A DNA stretch of 64,000 bases, taken from positions 2,548,697-2,612,696 of the forward strand of contig JAJEKV010000019.1 of NCBI GenBank assembly GCA_021234155.1. Reading direction: 5' to 3'. Source of the stretch: Isoetes taiwanensis. Taxonomy: Eukaryota; Streptophyta; Lycopodiopsida; Isoetales; Isoetaceae. A program made the translations under genes and the position numbers. Position 1 is the stretch's first letter, and each line of letters begins with the position of its first letter. The notes beneath the pieces were generated by a model. The model saw nothing but the letters and a program-made list of their open reading frames with translations. It was not told the DNA's origin and ran no database searches. Below, piece after piece: positions 30,792 to 42,393 of this stretch.

Positions 30792-30849
30792 GGCCTGATA
30801 TTTGATCTCAGGGTATAATAAAGATTCTTTGGAGAATACGCCATGGTTT

Positions 30850-32161
30850 TATTTATAGTTGCATGTATTTTTGTTCAAGTCAAACAAGCCAGGTATGACT
30901 TGTAAAGGACTTGAAATGGAGGGCAGGGATGCTCTTAGAGAGCATCTTGACTTTTGGACCATTGTCTTTTTTTTTAAATGGCTGTCATCTGACGGCCCAA
31001 AATCCATAATACAAGTTATATCCATAATACAAGTGGAAAGGTAAAAGTTAGTTAGGGAAAACCCCAAAATAGTCTTCCAAGGTTTACTTTAAGGTCGAGA
31101 TATTGGTCCCTACCTTGACTGGTACCAAATATACAACCTAACTCCAACCGTGGGCCAAAAAAAGTGATAGTAAAAGTCTCACAGTAAAGTACAGCCACGT
31201 GCTATAGTTTCCAAAGTCCATTATTGCGCACAAGGACAATGGTTAATCTGGAAGTTGGCCAACCTTTTGCAATATGTTGTACTTGCCCTCTAAATGGCTG
31301 GTCATGAATTAAGGCCGTAGATTGGCCTCTACTGTTGGGATAATGGACTCTAACGAATTTGCAGTAAAAAAAAAAAAAAAAAAGTCTACCTAATGCATTC
31401 TGGCTCCAGCTAATGGAAACCTACCACATTATCGAGATGCATATCCTATACTTGGTACTTTTAGCTGCACACACTAGCCCAAGATATAAGTACAAGTAGT
31501 CATCACATATCTCCATCCAAGAAAAAAGAATTCTATGTCTACATGTCAAAAAATCACACATCCTCTATTTTCTGTTGTTAAAAGAATACAATCAAAAAAA
31601 TTACAGACTCCATTTTCTGTTGTTAAGAAGAATACAGAATTCAGAACATTGATGCACGCTTAAGGGCATTTTATGCCATACAGAAAAGACGCTTGCTTTC
31701 AGGTCTTTTGCAGCAACTTTCTTATTCCTCTGCTTTGATATCGATACAACATGTAGCATAAAAAGCATAGAGGAGGACAGCTATTGCATAGAACGTCCAC
31801 CTTTCAATTGTTACAAATCTTTATATGTGCAGAGAAAGTAATGTGATCAGATTGCTAATTTTGAGCTCTGCACTACGGAAAAGAATAATAGAATTATTTG
31901 AGATGGTGATCTTTCCAAAGAAGCAAATTCTCAGCACAGTGCATAAGCACTGTTGCTGCTCACTAATGCGGCGGAGAAGTGCAGTCAGAATACAACAGCT
32001 ATTTGAATCTTTACAGCCTAATGGCATAATATTTCCTAACAGGTACAGTATTGCCTGCACCTAAAGGTTTATTATTGAATATAACTTGAGGACCTTTTAT
32101 AGGACATACAACTTACCAGTTCCAAAAGAATTTCATTCAATGTGATAAACAATCTGCATCG
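30850..32161. other. Intergenic, AT-rich, no gene recognised
   Basis: An 18-base poly(A) run lies at 31,366-31,383. CATTTTCTGTTGTTAA recurs near 31,610, with a close variant at 31,565. The right end is the 3' flank of the trihelix-DJ-1 gene. Confidence 0.5.
32068..32073 (-). terminator. Polyadenylation signal of the trihelix-DJ-1 gene
   Basis: AATAAA on the minus strand about 90 bases after the stop codon. Confidence 0.6.
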
Positions 32162-34482
32162 TTAAGGGACAGCACCTCGAAGTCCAGCTGTATGGGCTCT
32201 GATTCTAGAAGACAACTCCCTTGCACGAATTGTTAGTTCTGCTCCAGCTTTAGTAACTGATCCTGTGTCAAAAGGTGGTTGAGGATCATACTCAATATAT
32301 AGCTGCAAAGTCTTGGCTGTAGTTTCATCAGAGAGAAGGGCAGCAAGCTGAAGAGCCATGTCAATTCCAGCTGAAACCCCAGCTGCTGTGATGATCTTCC
32401 CCTAGGAAGGTAAATCATAGGCTTATATCAGAATGAAGACCGATATTAACAACGTGCATAAGAACATTTCCTTCTAATATTTCCTATTCACAAGATTTTA
32501 GGACTTGTTGGAAAAAAGCCAGACACAAACTTTTGGTTTACTGAACAGCAGGGACCAGACTTCTACACTGATTTCTGGACCTCTTTCTATTACCTGCTGA
32601 ACAATTCTTGATGTAACTGGCTTTGCACCAAAGCCAGCTAGTAAGTCATGAGAAGTCCAATGTGTTGTTGCTTCTAGTCCCTCGAGAAGGCCAGCAGCTC
32701 CAAGTAGAAGAGACCCTGTACACACTGATGCTGTATACATTGTATTCTCGTGTACCTTGAAATAAAATCAGCTGAAGCTAAGTCTATATACAGTAATAGA
32801 TTAAAAGTGATGCTTAATATTTCAGGATATGGTTAACGAGAACATCATATGCACTACTCCTAGATTTATCTTTGCCTGACTGTCAGGGTTATCAGTTATG
32901 CATTATGCCCTAAGGAAGACTATGAAGAAAGAGAATTTACCTTTCGAAGCCAGTCAAGAATAGTGCGGTCTTGCAAGAGTTGGCGAATTCCAGGACCTCC
33001 TGGGACTAGGACAATTTCCGGTCTCCGGATCTGATCAAAGGAGCCAGTGGCTTGGATTGACAACATCCCCAGATCTGCTGAATAAAGGCCTGGCTGATGA
33101 CTTATGAACTGTACTTCCACATTAGGCAAAAGATGGAGCACCTCATAGGGACCTATTGCATCAAGTGCAGTAAAACCTGGAAAAATTGGTATGGCTAGCT
33201 GCATCCGACCTGCTCGTCCTCCACTGTGATCCACCTTGTCTGAATGGGAGAAATTTGGCCAACAATTCTCTAAAGGCGAGATAGGGTTAGTTCTAAGGTA
33301 CCTAGCAAGTTGTAGTTGATTATTGAGCATCAGTTGTGTTCTATGAAGCTCCATTTCTGCACGCTGGCGTTCCAGATCTCTCTGCATTTCCATTTTAGCT
33401 ACCTCAACTTTGAGCATAACTTCTGCAAACCCTGTGAAACCTTCCATGAAGTCCTTTCTTAGGGCAGATAGTTCACTGCGATGGCGCTTACTTGACTTTC
33501 CTGAACCCATGGAAAATTTAGTCTTCTGTCTTGGAGTCTCACAAGAGGAGTTATGTTGAGCATGATGCTGCTCAGGTTGCACCTCATGCCTGAATTGTCT
33601 TTTCAAGAACTCATCTTGTTTCCTAAGAAAGTCAGGAGGAGGAGGACTTACACTTGCAGGGTGACAATTCTCCTGCAAGTTGCTCCTATTCTCCACAACA
33701 TTTGCCCTATCCATGTCAATAGCAGGGATGGCATCTAGAGGCTCAGGTGCCAGTGCCCCAGGACTGCCAGTTTTCTTAAAACTCAAACTATCCCCAAAAA
33801 TGTCATGCATCCTAGAGAAGAACACCCAGTTTGTACTTGAAGGCCCCAAAGATCCCCTTCTCCTCTCCTTCCTATACTGCTTCTTCAGATTATCAACCTT
33901 ATTCTTGCATTGCTCTGGCGTCTTGCTAGGTTTGCTGGAATCCAACTGTTGATTCACCCTCTGAGCAATTTCAACCCAATCTGCATTCCTGATCATCCCT
34001 CTGTCATAAGAAAGATACTTCTCCACAAAATGGTCTAGCAAAACATGTACAGCTTCTTCTGTCCATATGTAATCTCTTTCTTTACCAGTTGAGCTTCCAG
34101 TTACACCTGTAGTTCCTGTGGCACCTGAGATTCCAACAACACCACCATTTCCCATCTCCAGGCCCTCTGTTTTCTCCTTCTCTTCAACCTTCTCATCCTC
34201 TAATTTCTGTTTTTTCTCTTCACCACTGTCTTGTTTTTCCTTTTTCACTTCAGAAACCAAAACTGAAGCTACTGCAGAATCTGCTACTACAAGGGCCTTC
34301 ATTTGTGGATCAGGTTCTGCATCTAACCGAAGCTCTAAACGAGGTCCAGAAGAAGCAGTTACCATGGTACTACCAGAGCTTACACTACCATTACCACCGC
34401 CCATCACTAAAAGAGCGGCAGCGGCCATGGTACCACTAGAACCTTGAACAGCGGAAGAAACAGGGACAGCAGAGCTCTCCAT
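32162..34482 (-). CDS. Trihelix DNA-binding domain fused to a DJ-1/PfpI domain
   Basis: Exons 34,482-32,941, 32,755-32,594 and 32,401-32,162. Both introns (185 and 192 bp) are GT-AG and in phase 0, giving 647 residues with no break. Residues 138-230 are a trihelix/Myb-SANT-like domain (WTEEAVHVLLDHFVEKYL, KTPEQCKNKVDNLKKQYRKE, WVFFSRMHDIFG). Residues 77-105 are Lys/Glu-rich and 335-395 are a likely coiled coil rich in Glu, Arg and Leu. Residues 427-647 are a DJ-1/PfpI domain of the isonitrile-hydratase-like branch: FPGFTALDAIGPYEVLHLL with the conserved Glu447, VPGGPGIRQLL, and nucleophile Cys526 in TASVCTGSLLLGAAGLL, then THWTSHDLL and ITAAGVSAGIDMAL. Likely nuclear. Joining a metabolite-type enzyme fold to a plant DNA-binding domain suggests a ligand- or redox-sensing regulator, which is inference. 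Confidence 0.93.
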
Positions 34483-35560
34483 TTGAGATCAGAACACAAC
34501 CCTCAAGCCCAAACCGCTTGATAATCCTCCCTCTGCCATACCCAATACAAACCCACTTCTAGAACCTCCATGTGCCATCTTCTTCTTCATGGATCTGCCA
34601 TAGCTCCAATAGCCCAACAAGACTGCTTTTAGCATGGATAGGGCAGATAGGTAAACATGTATATTCTTTTTCTTCTGTCCCCCTCCGCACTAACCACGCT
34701 ATTTTGCAACTCCGTTACTCCAAATCCTCGGAAATCTAGCCTCCGGGGCAATGTGGTCGGAGTTCTTGATGGGTATTTCGTCGTGTTGTGCTTCCTGGAC
34801 TGTTTTGGGATCGGAAAGGCAGCAAACAAGACAGAAGAATGATAACAAGATGAGTAGATGCAAAGAGAGAGATGGGTCTTCTGTATTAGTGATGTTTTGT
34901 GGCCTACCCAGTAGTGGTTGAAGGTGGGGACAACTTCCAGCAGTGGCTGGTAGGTAGTGGGCTGCCCCGGTACTAGTCTAGATTACCAAAAGGAAAAACC
35001 TGTAGCAGAGATTAGATCGAGAAAGCAATGACGGAATGCTTTGGCCCCTATGAGGTACCAAAAGAGATAGCTACTCTATACTTTTCTTAACAGTGATGGA
35101 AAAACCCACAAGCAAGATCGGAGTAAGCAATAAGCATATACCCTGATAGATAAATCGTGCATTTTTTACTTATAAACTCTGCAATTCCGGCTAAGAAAGG
35201 GCTGATTCCTACATGGCTCGTGGATGTAAGCAGCCCTGGGCCTTGCAGAGGGATCCAGATGATGTGCAACAGCGGCAATACAGCTGATTTGTGCCTATTC
35301 TTCACGTTAATGAGGTCCTCGTTCTCTGGTTCGCAGTCTCGGGATTACCAGGTTCTTAACAGGGGGTGAGAAAGGGGGGTAGTTAGGAGGAGGCGTTAGG
35401 GGGTAACAGGAGCTGTTACGAGGGCGGGGATCCCAATGGGGTTTCCGTTTCAGGGAAGCTGACGGGGGGGCTGATAACGGGTTTCCAGAATGGGAAGTAA
35501 ATATGCGGGGCCAATGTGAAAGGGGTGATCACATGGTTAGGTGAGGGCTATATTTAGAGC
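34483..35560 (-). promoter_or_regulatory. 5' flank of the trihelix-DJ-1 gene
   Basis: This holds the gene's leader and presumably its promoter. A pyrimidine/purine-biased stretch lies near 34,660-34,680, and G-runs occur at 35,385-35,475. I cannot point to a convincing TATA box. Short frames here look like chance. Confidence 0.4.
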
Positions 35561-37302
35561 GTGCATTTTTATCAACAACTTGATAACATGTAAGTGTTCC
35601 CCTAGGCAAACTATTAAGTAGGTTTGGCATGCAAGGGAAGGGGTCCCATGGTGCAAACTTTATGAGTAGTTTATTCTCCCCATGTGGCTCTTCCCTGCCT
35701 ATCCCAATCCCACCCCCCATCCCTTTGGCATGGCTCCCATTCCACGCTTTAATTCCTAACCCTGGTCCACACTTCCAGCCACTAGCAGACAACTGCCTTG
35801 CAGTTCTTCCTTGCAGTTCTTCCTCCTCAACTGTGCTGGTGGCCTGTGACATCCTTCTCCCCTCAAACTCATGTTGAGTGCATGGTAGGGATCTCAGCAC
35901 CCACAGGTCATCCTCTCGCTTTGTGGGACAAGTCTTCCCTAGCCTTGCGTCATCGACAAAGTTGTTGCAGTGTCTGCTAAGCACCACGGGCGAAAAGTAA
36001 GCACCATTCGCACCTCGCACCAGTCATGTAATGGACGTCTCAAGTTGGTCCACGCACTACAACCTAATCGTCTTCTCAGTGGACGAGTGCACTTGTAACA
36101 TGGGGTTACTTGTTCCCAATCAATTTAGTCACTGCAATCGATGTGATTCCTTGCATCTACCTTGCATTGATCGTTGCGCGAATAGGCACATCCCTGCCCT
36201 TTTCTTCAAAACTGATGCATCTGTTGGATGTCACCCTATGGAGATCTGTGCTAGAGGTTTTACTTTTTATTAAAGTTTTCTCCCATTGACAAATTCGATT
36301 GTTGCATGTGTCATACCATGCCAACTATCTATGTCCACCATCCCACATATGTTAGTTTAAGCTGCACATTGCTTGTGCTATACATCAAACAATTCAATGC
36401 CCCCATCTTCATTAACCTTGGTATGTGGTGACTCTTCTGTAATTCTTTAACAAGTTAAAATGTATCCTTATACAAACTGCCTCTGCCCCACCTTTTTGTA
36501 CACGAATAGTGCTTGATTATTATCGTTGCCATGTGCAGAGTAAAAAGCCAGAAGCCCAAATGTAACATGCAGTAAAATAGTTATCAGGACTCGTGGGCAC
36601 ATGTGCATCTTGCATTTAAGCTTTTTTTGACGTTCAACCCTGTAATATAATGGTGTTTAAAATGATAGAAGAATACATTGAATGATGTTTGCATATAGGA
36701 TACTGCTTGGCGTCATACAGGATACCCCTTGGCGTTTTATTGATATTACTACTATCAGTAATGTTTCTACTTCTAGACAATTTGATTCACTGTATTAAAT
36801 CACCAAGAATTGTAAATTATTTCCTGCATCTAACATTCTTAGTCAATTGCTTTTTCTCTAGTCCATGAAGCACTCTTTGTTCCTTTTTGGGTACCACTTG
36901 CGTCTTATACTTGATGACACTACATTATTCTAGGTATTATAATACTAACCTTCACGTCCATCAAGGGGAGGACAAGCATTGGAAATAGCATGCACACGAT
37001 ATATATTAAATAAAAAATCTTGATCATATCAATTTAGTAAAAGCATGTTTCTCGCTAATCCTACAAATCAATGAGATACTTTTAAATTTTGTAGTCCTCC
37101 TTTTCTTTTAGTTCTTACTGTATGGGTGTATGAAGAGTGGCACGTTATTAGAACTAGACATATCCTTATAAAGATGCAGCTATAATGGATCAAATGCTTT
37201 CTAAATTTAGTACAAAATATAGTTATGGTAGGACTTTTTAAGCATAGGGTATGAATACTTGTTGATTACGTCAGTATTGTAATGTTTTTATGCTACTATA
37301 CC
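35561..37302. other. Intergenic DNA without a recognised gene
   Basis: A 163-codon minus-strand frame (35,529-36,020) and an 80-codon Cys-rich plus-strand frame (36,031-36,273) are present. Neither shows a known domain, and I leave them uncalled. The stretch 36,280-37,300 is AT-rich and featureless. Confidence 0.4.
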
Positions 37303-37318
37303 ACTCCTAGTAGGATAT
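37303..37318 (+). repeat. Left target-site duplication of the LINE
   Basis: ACTCCTAGTAGGATAT, identical to 39,330-39,345 after the poly(A) tail. Confidence 0.9.
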
Positions 37319-39293
37319 TTTTGTAATGTTTTTTCCAGGGCGAGCCATCGGATATTTTTGTAGTGGGTAGAGGAATTCGACAGGGTTGTCCCTTAGCACC
37401 CTTGCTTTTCACAATTGTGGCAGAAGTCTTGTCCCAGCTCTTCTCCGTGGCTACCCAAGATGGCGTTATTCAAGGCCTCCCAATGGACGATGGTTCTCAA
37501 GAGGTATGTAACCAATATGCCGATGACACTTTTTTGTTCCTAATTGCCGAGGCTGAGAATCTTCGTAATGCTAAGCTATTATTAGACACATTCTCCTTAG
37601 CATCGAGTTCTTGTAGGGTGGCAAAATGTACAGCTTTTAGGGACGCTGGACGGTCCATCCCTCCTCCCCGTGATTTTGGACTATCCTTGGAAGATTCTTC
37701 CCGCATGGCAATACCACAAAGTTGCTTGGTATCCCAGTTGGAATTCATGTCTCCGCCTGATGCTTGGGATGAAATCATTAGTGGGTTGCAAAAAGCACTT
37801 GTTTTGGTGGAATACAAAGCTAAACCGTCCCATGCCCTCGTAGAGAATCACCGCGGGCTAAATGTGTTCTTAGTAATACTCATGTCTACATGGCGCTCCC
37901 TTTACTAGCTCCAGCAGGTAAGATGGAGGAGATTGTTCGTGTCGTCGAAAATTTTATTTGGGGTGGAAATGAGTTAGGAGCAAAGGGTCAAGGTAGCTTG
38001 GGCGAAAATGCATTAGACCCAAGGCACCGGTGGTCTTGGTATGTTGGATTTTCACCTCCAAAGCAAGGTGATGATATCAAAGTTCATTTGGAGGATTTTC
38101 ATTGGTAAGGATGATTCTCCGCCCGAGGTTGTTGGTGCGGTCGATTCAACATTGTCTCCCCATTTCATAAGGCCTCCATTAAGCCCCTCCTTCCTTGGGC
38201 TTTGCTTTATCATATGCATCCGTATCCTAATGCTTCTCCCTTTCTAAAGGGGTTGCTTTGCGGCTTGGGACACTGTCGGTCTCTTTTCCATATTAATCCC
38301 GAGGCATGTCTTGGGCTTGTCCACTCCATGCCGGTGGATTCCTTTGCGTGACACCCGTGAAATGTGCCTCTAAGTGTGGTTGTTCATCCAAAGACACAAC
38401 GACGATGGGTAGCACCGGTATCAATACTATTGCAAATTGGTATGAGTCCGATCATCTCATGTCATGGGAAGCATTTAGAATAAAGTTCTTGTTGTACGAT
38501 GGGGACCCAGTAACTGAATCATATTGCCGCATTGTTGCCACGTGATTCCGTCCACGATTGAGGTAGTCATATGGGGTTGCCATCGGGATATCCAAACGTA
38601 TGCTTTGTGTCTTCTCAGTATAAATTGCTTGCATTCCGGAATCCCGCCTCCATCTAATAGATGGCATCTTCGTGTCCCTCGGCCACAATGGAAAAGTGTT
38701 TGGATATGGGTATGGGATAAGCCGCTTCACCCCAAAGTAGTAGTTTTTGTGGTGGCAAGTGATCCATAGATGCCTCGAGTCACCGTGGTTAGTCCATAAA
38801 ATGGATAATCGATTTCGTGAGCTCCTCGCCTTTATGCCAAAGAAAGGGTTGAGAGTATTGAGCATTGTTTTTCTTGTGTGAGAGGCTTCGGGCAGCATGG
38901 TCTTGGTTGTTGACCCTTTTTGGCATCGCTCTCGATCTAGCCACCAAAATTTTGCTTGCTATCTATCCCGATGCTTGGCCCAAACAACTAAACGAAGCTT
39001 TTCATCGCGCATGTGGTTGGCTTTTATGGTCAATCTGGAAGAGAAGGAGGTTGTTTATCTTTAAGGGCATAGATACTGCAGATGAGGTTGTTCTTCAGTG
39101 GGCGCAAGATAAAATTGGTTCTTCTCTTGATCAAGAGAAGAAAGTACTCGACCGACATACTTACCTTCGTGATTCATTCTTTTGCATAGGCGGTGGTTGT
39201 GCTTTCGGTTGGATCGGTTTGTCCACCGGGTTATAATCTGCCTTTGCATTTATGTTGCTCGTTTCTAGTTGGTGAATAAAGCTTGACGCCCTT

Positions 39294-39329
<36 letters not shown>
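37319..39329 (+). mobile_element. 5'-truncated L1-type LINE with poly(A) and target-site duplication
   Basis: It starts inside the reverse transcriptase: GEPSDIFVVGRGIRQGCPLAPLLF (37,341 on), with the active site CNQYADDTFLFL at about 37,510-37,545. The region after it has LLGIPVGIHVS and WDEIISGLQKALV. The 3' part at 38,865-39,235 (AAWSWLLTLFG, WLLWSIWKRRR) is the zf-RVT-like tail. AATAAA at 39,274 is followed by 36 A residues (39,295-39,330). A perfect 16-bp direct repeat borders it. At least six one-base frameshifts break the coding, despite the perfect borders. Confidence 0.92.
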
Positions 39330-39333
<4 letters not shown>

Positions 39334-39345
39334 CTAGTAGGATAT
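39330..39345 (+). repeat. Right target-site duplication of the LINE
   Basis: ACTCCTAGTAGGATAT, whose first A may belong to the poly(A) tail. It matches 37,303-37,318 exactly. Confidence 0.9.
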
Positions 39346-42300
39346 GAATTATTATAATATAAATTTATAATATGCAAGTCGATGTGGGCAATGATTCTCG
39401 TATGAGCATACATCGCATGCATTTTATGGCGTTAGATCGTTGAAGGGATACTAGTTATTAGGGTTTTTTGCAACCAAAATATTGCTGAAGGGAGACTGTA
39501 TTGTCTTATTTTGAGAATTGTATGTTGATTTTTTTTTCTAACATTATATGGTTATGCTGGTGCATCAAGGGGTTACCTTTTTCAAGATGTTAGTTTACCC
39601 TCTATCCACGAGCTAATAGTAGAAGGGTGTATGGTTTTAATGAAGCCTGGTTTTAATGAAGCTGCCTCCTTAAAATTCAAATGGTATCAAACTAATGTGC
39701 AAGCAATATGGAGCTCTAATTTGTCATGAATCTATTGAACAAATGCTACATCAAAGATGTATTGTTATATATATATTCATTGTGAGTGCATAAGAAATAA
39801 ATGTATTTGGTTCAATGTTTTAGGACATTTCTCTAGTGATGTGCCATTCAAATGGAGGGTTAGACATGTACATTGATGTGTCATTCAAATGGAGAGCTAA
39901 ATATGCACTTGGCAATGGCCTTAGGTGGAGAAAGAGGATTTTAAAGACTAAGCTTGTTGAAGTTAAAGTTAAAAGCTATATTGGTAGAGTTAAAGTGGGG
40001 GGCCAAAAAATTATAAGGTTTGAGACAATGTACTATATGATGTTGATTTTATACATGTATTATACAGTTTAAGGGAGTACAAAAAGAGCTTTCGTTGCCC
40101 TATGTCACCCCGTGTGAATATGCACCCAAACCAAAAGGGATTTCAGGGGGGATTTAATTTAAAAGTGTTAGATGTAATACTTTGTGTTAACTAGAAAAAC
40201 TTTTGGTCTGTTGAGGGCCTTGGGGACAGCAATTTGCATCTGCTCCATGCAATGTTATCTATAGCATTAATTTACATATCAATAAGCAATATTATCAATA
40301 GCATATGAGAAGTTGTCATGAATTATATACGGAACTAAACAAGAAAATTAGAATGAAAACAAAAATGCAAGTGAATGGTCTGTTATACTACTGCAAACCA
40401 TATGCCACTAGATTGAGACATCTAAGTCATCTTCATGATGTTGGACAGAAGCTGCAATCATCACAACTCAGAATACATCTAAACTTTGCAACATTTTATA
40501 TATCCGCTATGCATCCTTCAAGTAGCCAAGCTTCCCATAAAAGTGAATAACTTCTCATAAACGAAAACAAGTATATTTCTAAGAACATTGTCATACTCTG
40601 GGTAATGCATGCATGAAAATATGTGCTTCGGAAGGCTTAGGAATATAACCATGTTTGCGCCCTGATTCACTTTGTAATAATATGTGCGTTCGCCAGATAG
40701 CAGCTAATTTCTAATCATTACCACAGATGAAAATTTGCCATTACAACTTGAAGCCATCTCAATTGGCGTGACATCTTTCTTGGACATCAAAATACTAGAA
40801 CAGAGTAACTCATGGGATAGCACATCTTTCTTCCTCCAATAAGGAGCACCGATGAATAAAGATTACACAAATCAAACATGCCTGTAGTTAACTTACACAG
40901 AATTTAAGGAACTTGGTTGCCAAAACTAAGAATTAATTGATAGGATGTAATAATTGCATACCATGAGATGTATCAAAGATTAGCACGGGCTGATGATGGT
41001 CTGTGTCGTTCATGTCTATCCTTGCAAAACATGGCAGTTACAGCCTGATTTTGCTTCATTTCATTATGATTCACAATGTATAGTTTAACAGTTCTCTACA
41101 TCCCTTTCAAATATAGTTGTAGCATATTCAAGATCCTCGTTACAGTTTTGGAAAGTCTGCCAAGCTAAACAACCAAAAGCTATCATCTGCTAAACAATAT
41201 GCCACTTACTCATTTGTTAAATGTGAGGGTGCTTTTGGCCCTCAATTAGAAGCAGCTTTGGTAATCCGAGAAAATTGTAGAAGAAAACAATTAGCAAATA
41301 TCATACAAACTTTGTGGAAACTGCAGTTCATATGTCTCAAGTTTCAGGATTGCAAATAAGCTCCATAAGTAGAGCTTTTCAAACCATGAAATTGCTAACT
41401 AGACAGACAAAATAGTGGTTGTAGCAAGGATCAGTAAATCTTAATAGAGCTGGAAATGCCATTTGAACTTGGATTGTTTTTAAAACCTTTTATTTTACTA
41501 GCACAACAATAACAAACTACTAGGAATCAAAATAATGCAGCGGTATAGAGTTTGTGATTTTAGGAGGATTTCCGCATCTATTCATCAATGGGATTTCTGT
41601 AGGAGCTGCTATAAAATAAAATTTTTGCCATACCTGAGTATCAAAGCTACTTCTTCTTGCTGAGAACTCCTGTGCCTATTGTTCTAAATTGTGTTATGCA
41701 GTTGCAAACCCAATTTTCATGAAAACTTTAATAACAAACTCATTCTTTGGAGGATGCTAGATATAAGAGACGATGACATCAAAATATCTAGCAACATAAG
41801 AAGAAATAGGTATATAGCCAACGATTTTGGACTTTAAGGAGCAAATATGAATAAGAGACCTACATGCATGATGTGTATTCCAAGAGCTGGAGTTGCTTTT
41901 TGGGATGCTTTTGCTAGACGTCCAGATGCACAATGTCTACCATAATCCATTTAGAAATAGCACCGGCCTCCATAATCTCTTAAAAGAAAAAGTAATGGAG
42001 TTTTGTGTTGGGAAAAAAATTAAGAACAATGAAATGTTATCTATAGTTACTAGAAACTCGAGCGAAAAATCACCAACAACAAGCATCCTCCTTCGATCAA
42101 GAACCCAAAATGAGCCGAGTCCTCAAATTTGATGGAAGCACATACATACATAGAAACACAACCCACAACTTGATCGCAGCCACAATTTTTGTTCCACACA
42201 TTTTTGTTCCTCTAGAAAATCAACGACTAAGAAAGGGTGCACTCTAGAAATACTATGTAGTACACCCACACGAATACATTAATCAAATTATAGGAAAACT

Positions 42301-42390
42301 ATTTAAAAAAACGTACAAAATTATGAAGGGAACACCCTGTTATTATGTTAGATATTCACGCTAGTTTTCACACTAAAGACCACTAGTTCG
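39346..42390. other. AT-rich intergenic DNA
   Basis: No gene recognised. TG(C/T)CATTCAAATGGAG occurs at 39,841 and 39,880. Short frames at 39,836-40,072 and 40,305-40,550 have no domain or codon pattern that I would trust. Confidence 0.45.
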
Positions 42391-42393
42391 AAC

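Larger units (their letters stand above)
28783..30800 (+). mobile_element. Rep-type (HUH, Replitron-like) transposon, copy 2, decayed
   Basis: Plus-strand homologue of the element at 11,358-13,990 with the same order: 5' region (28,783-28,840 resembles copy 1), Rep coding remains (29,101-30,556), hairpin (30,716-30,744) and T-arm-like stem-loop (30,755-30,791). The tail between Rep and hairpin is only about 160 bp and lacks the iterated repeats of copy 1. Limits are approximate. Confidence 0.65.

Noticed and set aside
33553-34447. Plus-strand frames inside the trihelix-DJ-1 exon
   Set aside because: They are shadows of the minus-strand coding sequence, which has clear domains.
35529-36020. 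163-codon gene on the minus strand upstream of the trihelix-DJ-1 gene
   Set aside because: No recognisable domain and the opposite strand is similarly open. Composition is like flanking DNA.
36031-36273. Cys-rich small secreted peptide
   Set aside because: No signal peptide at the start and no spaced cysteine pattern that I recognise. Probably chance.
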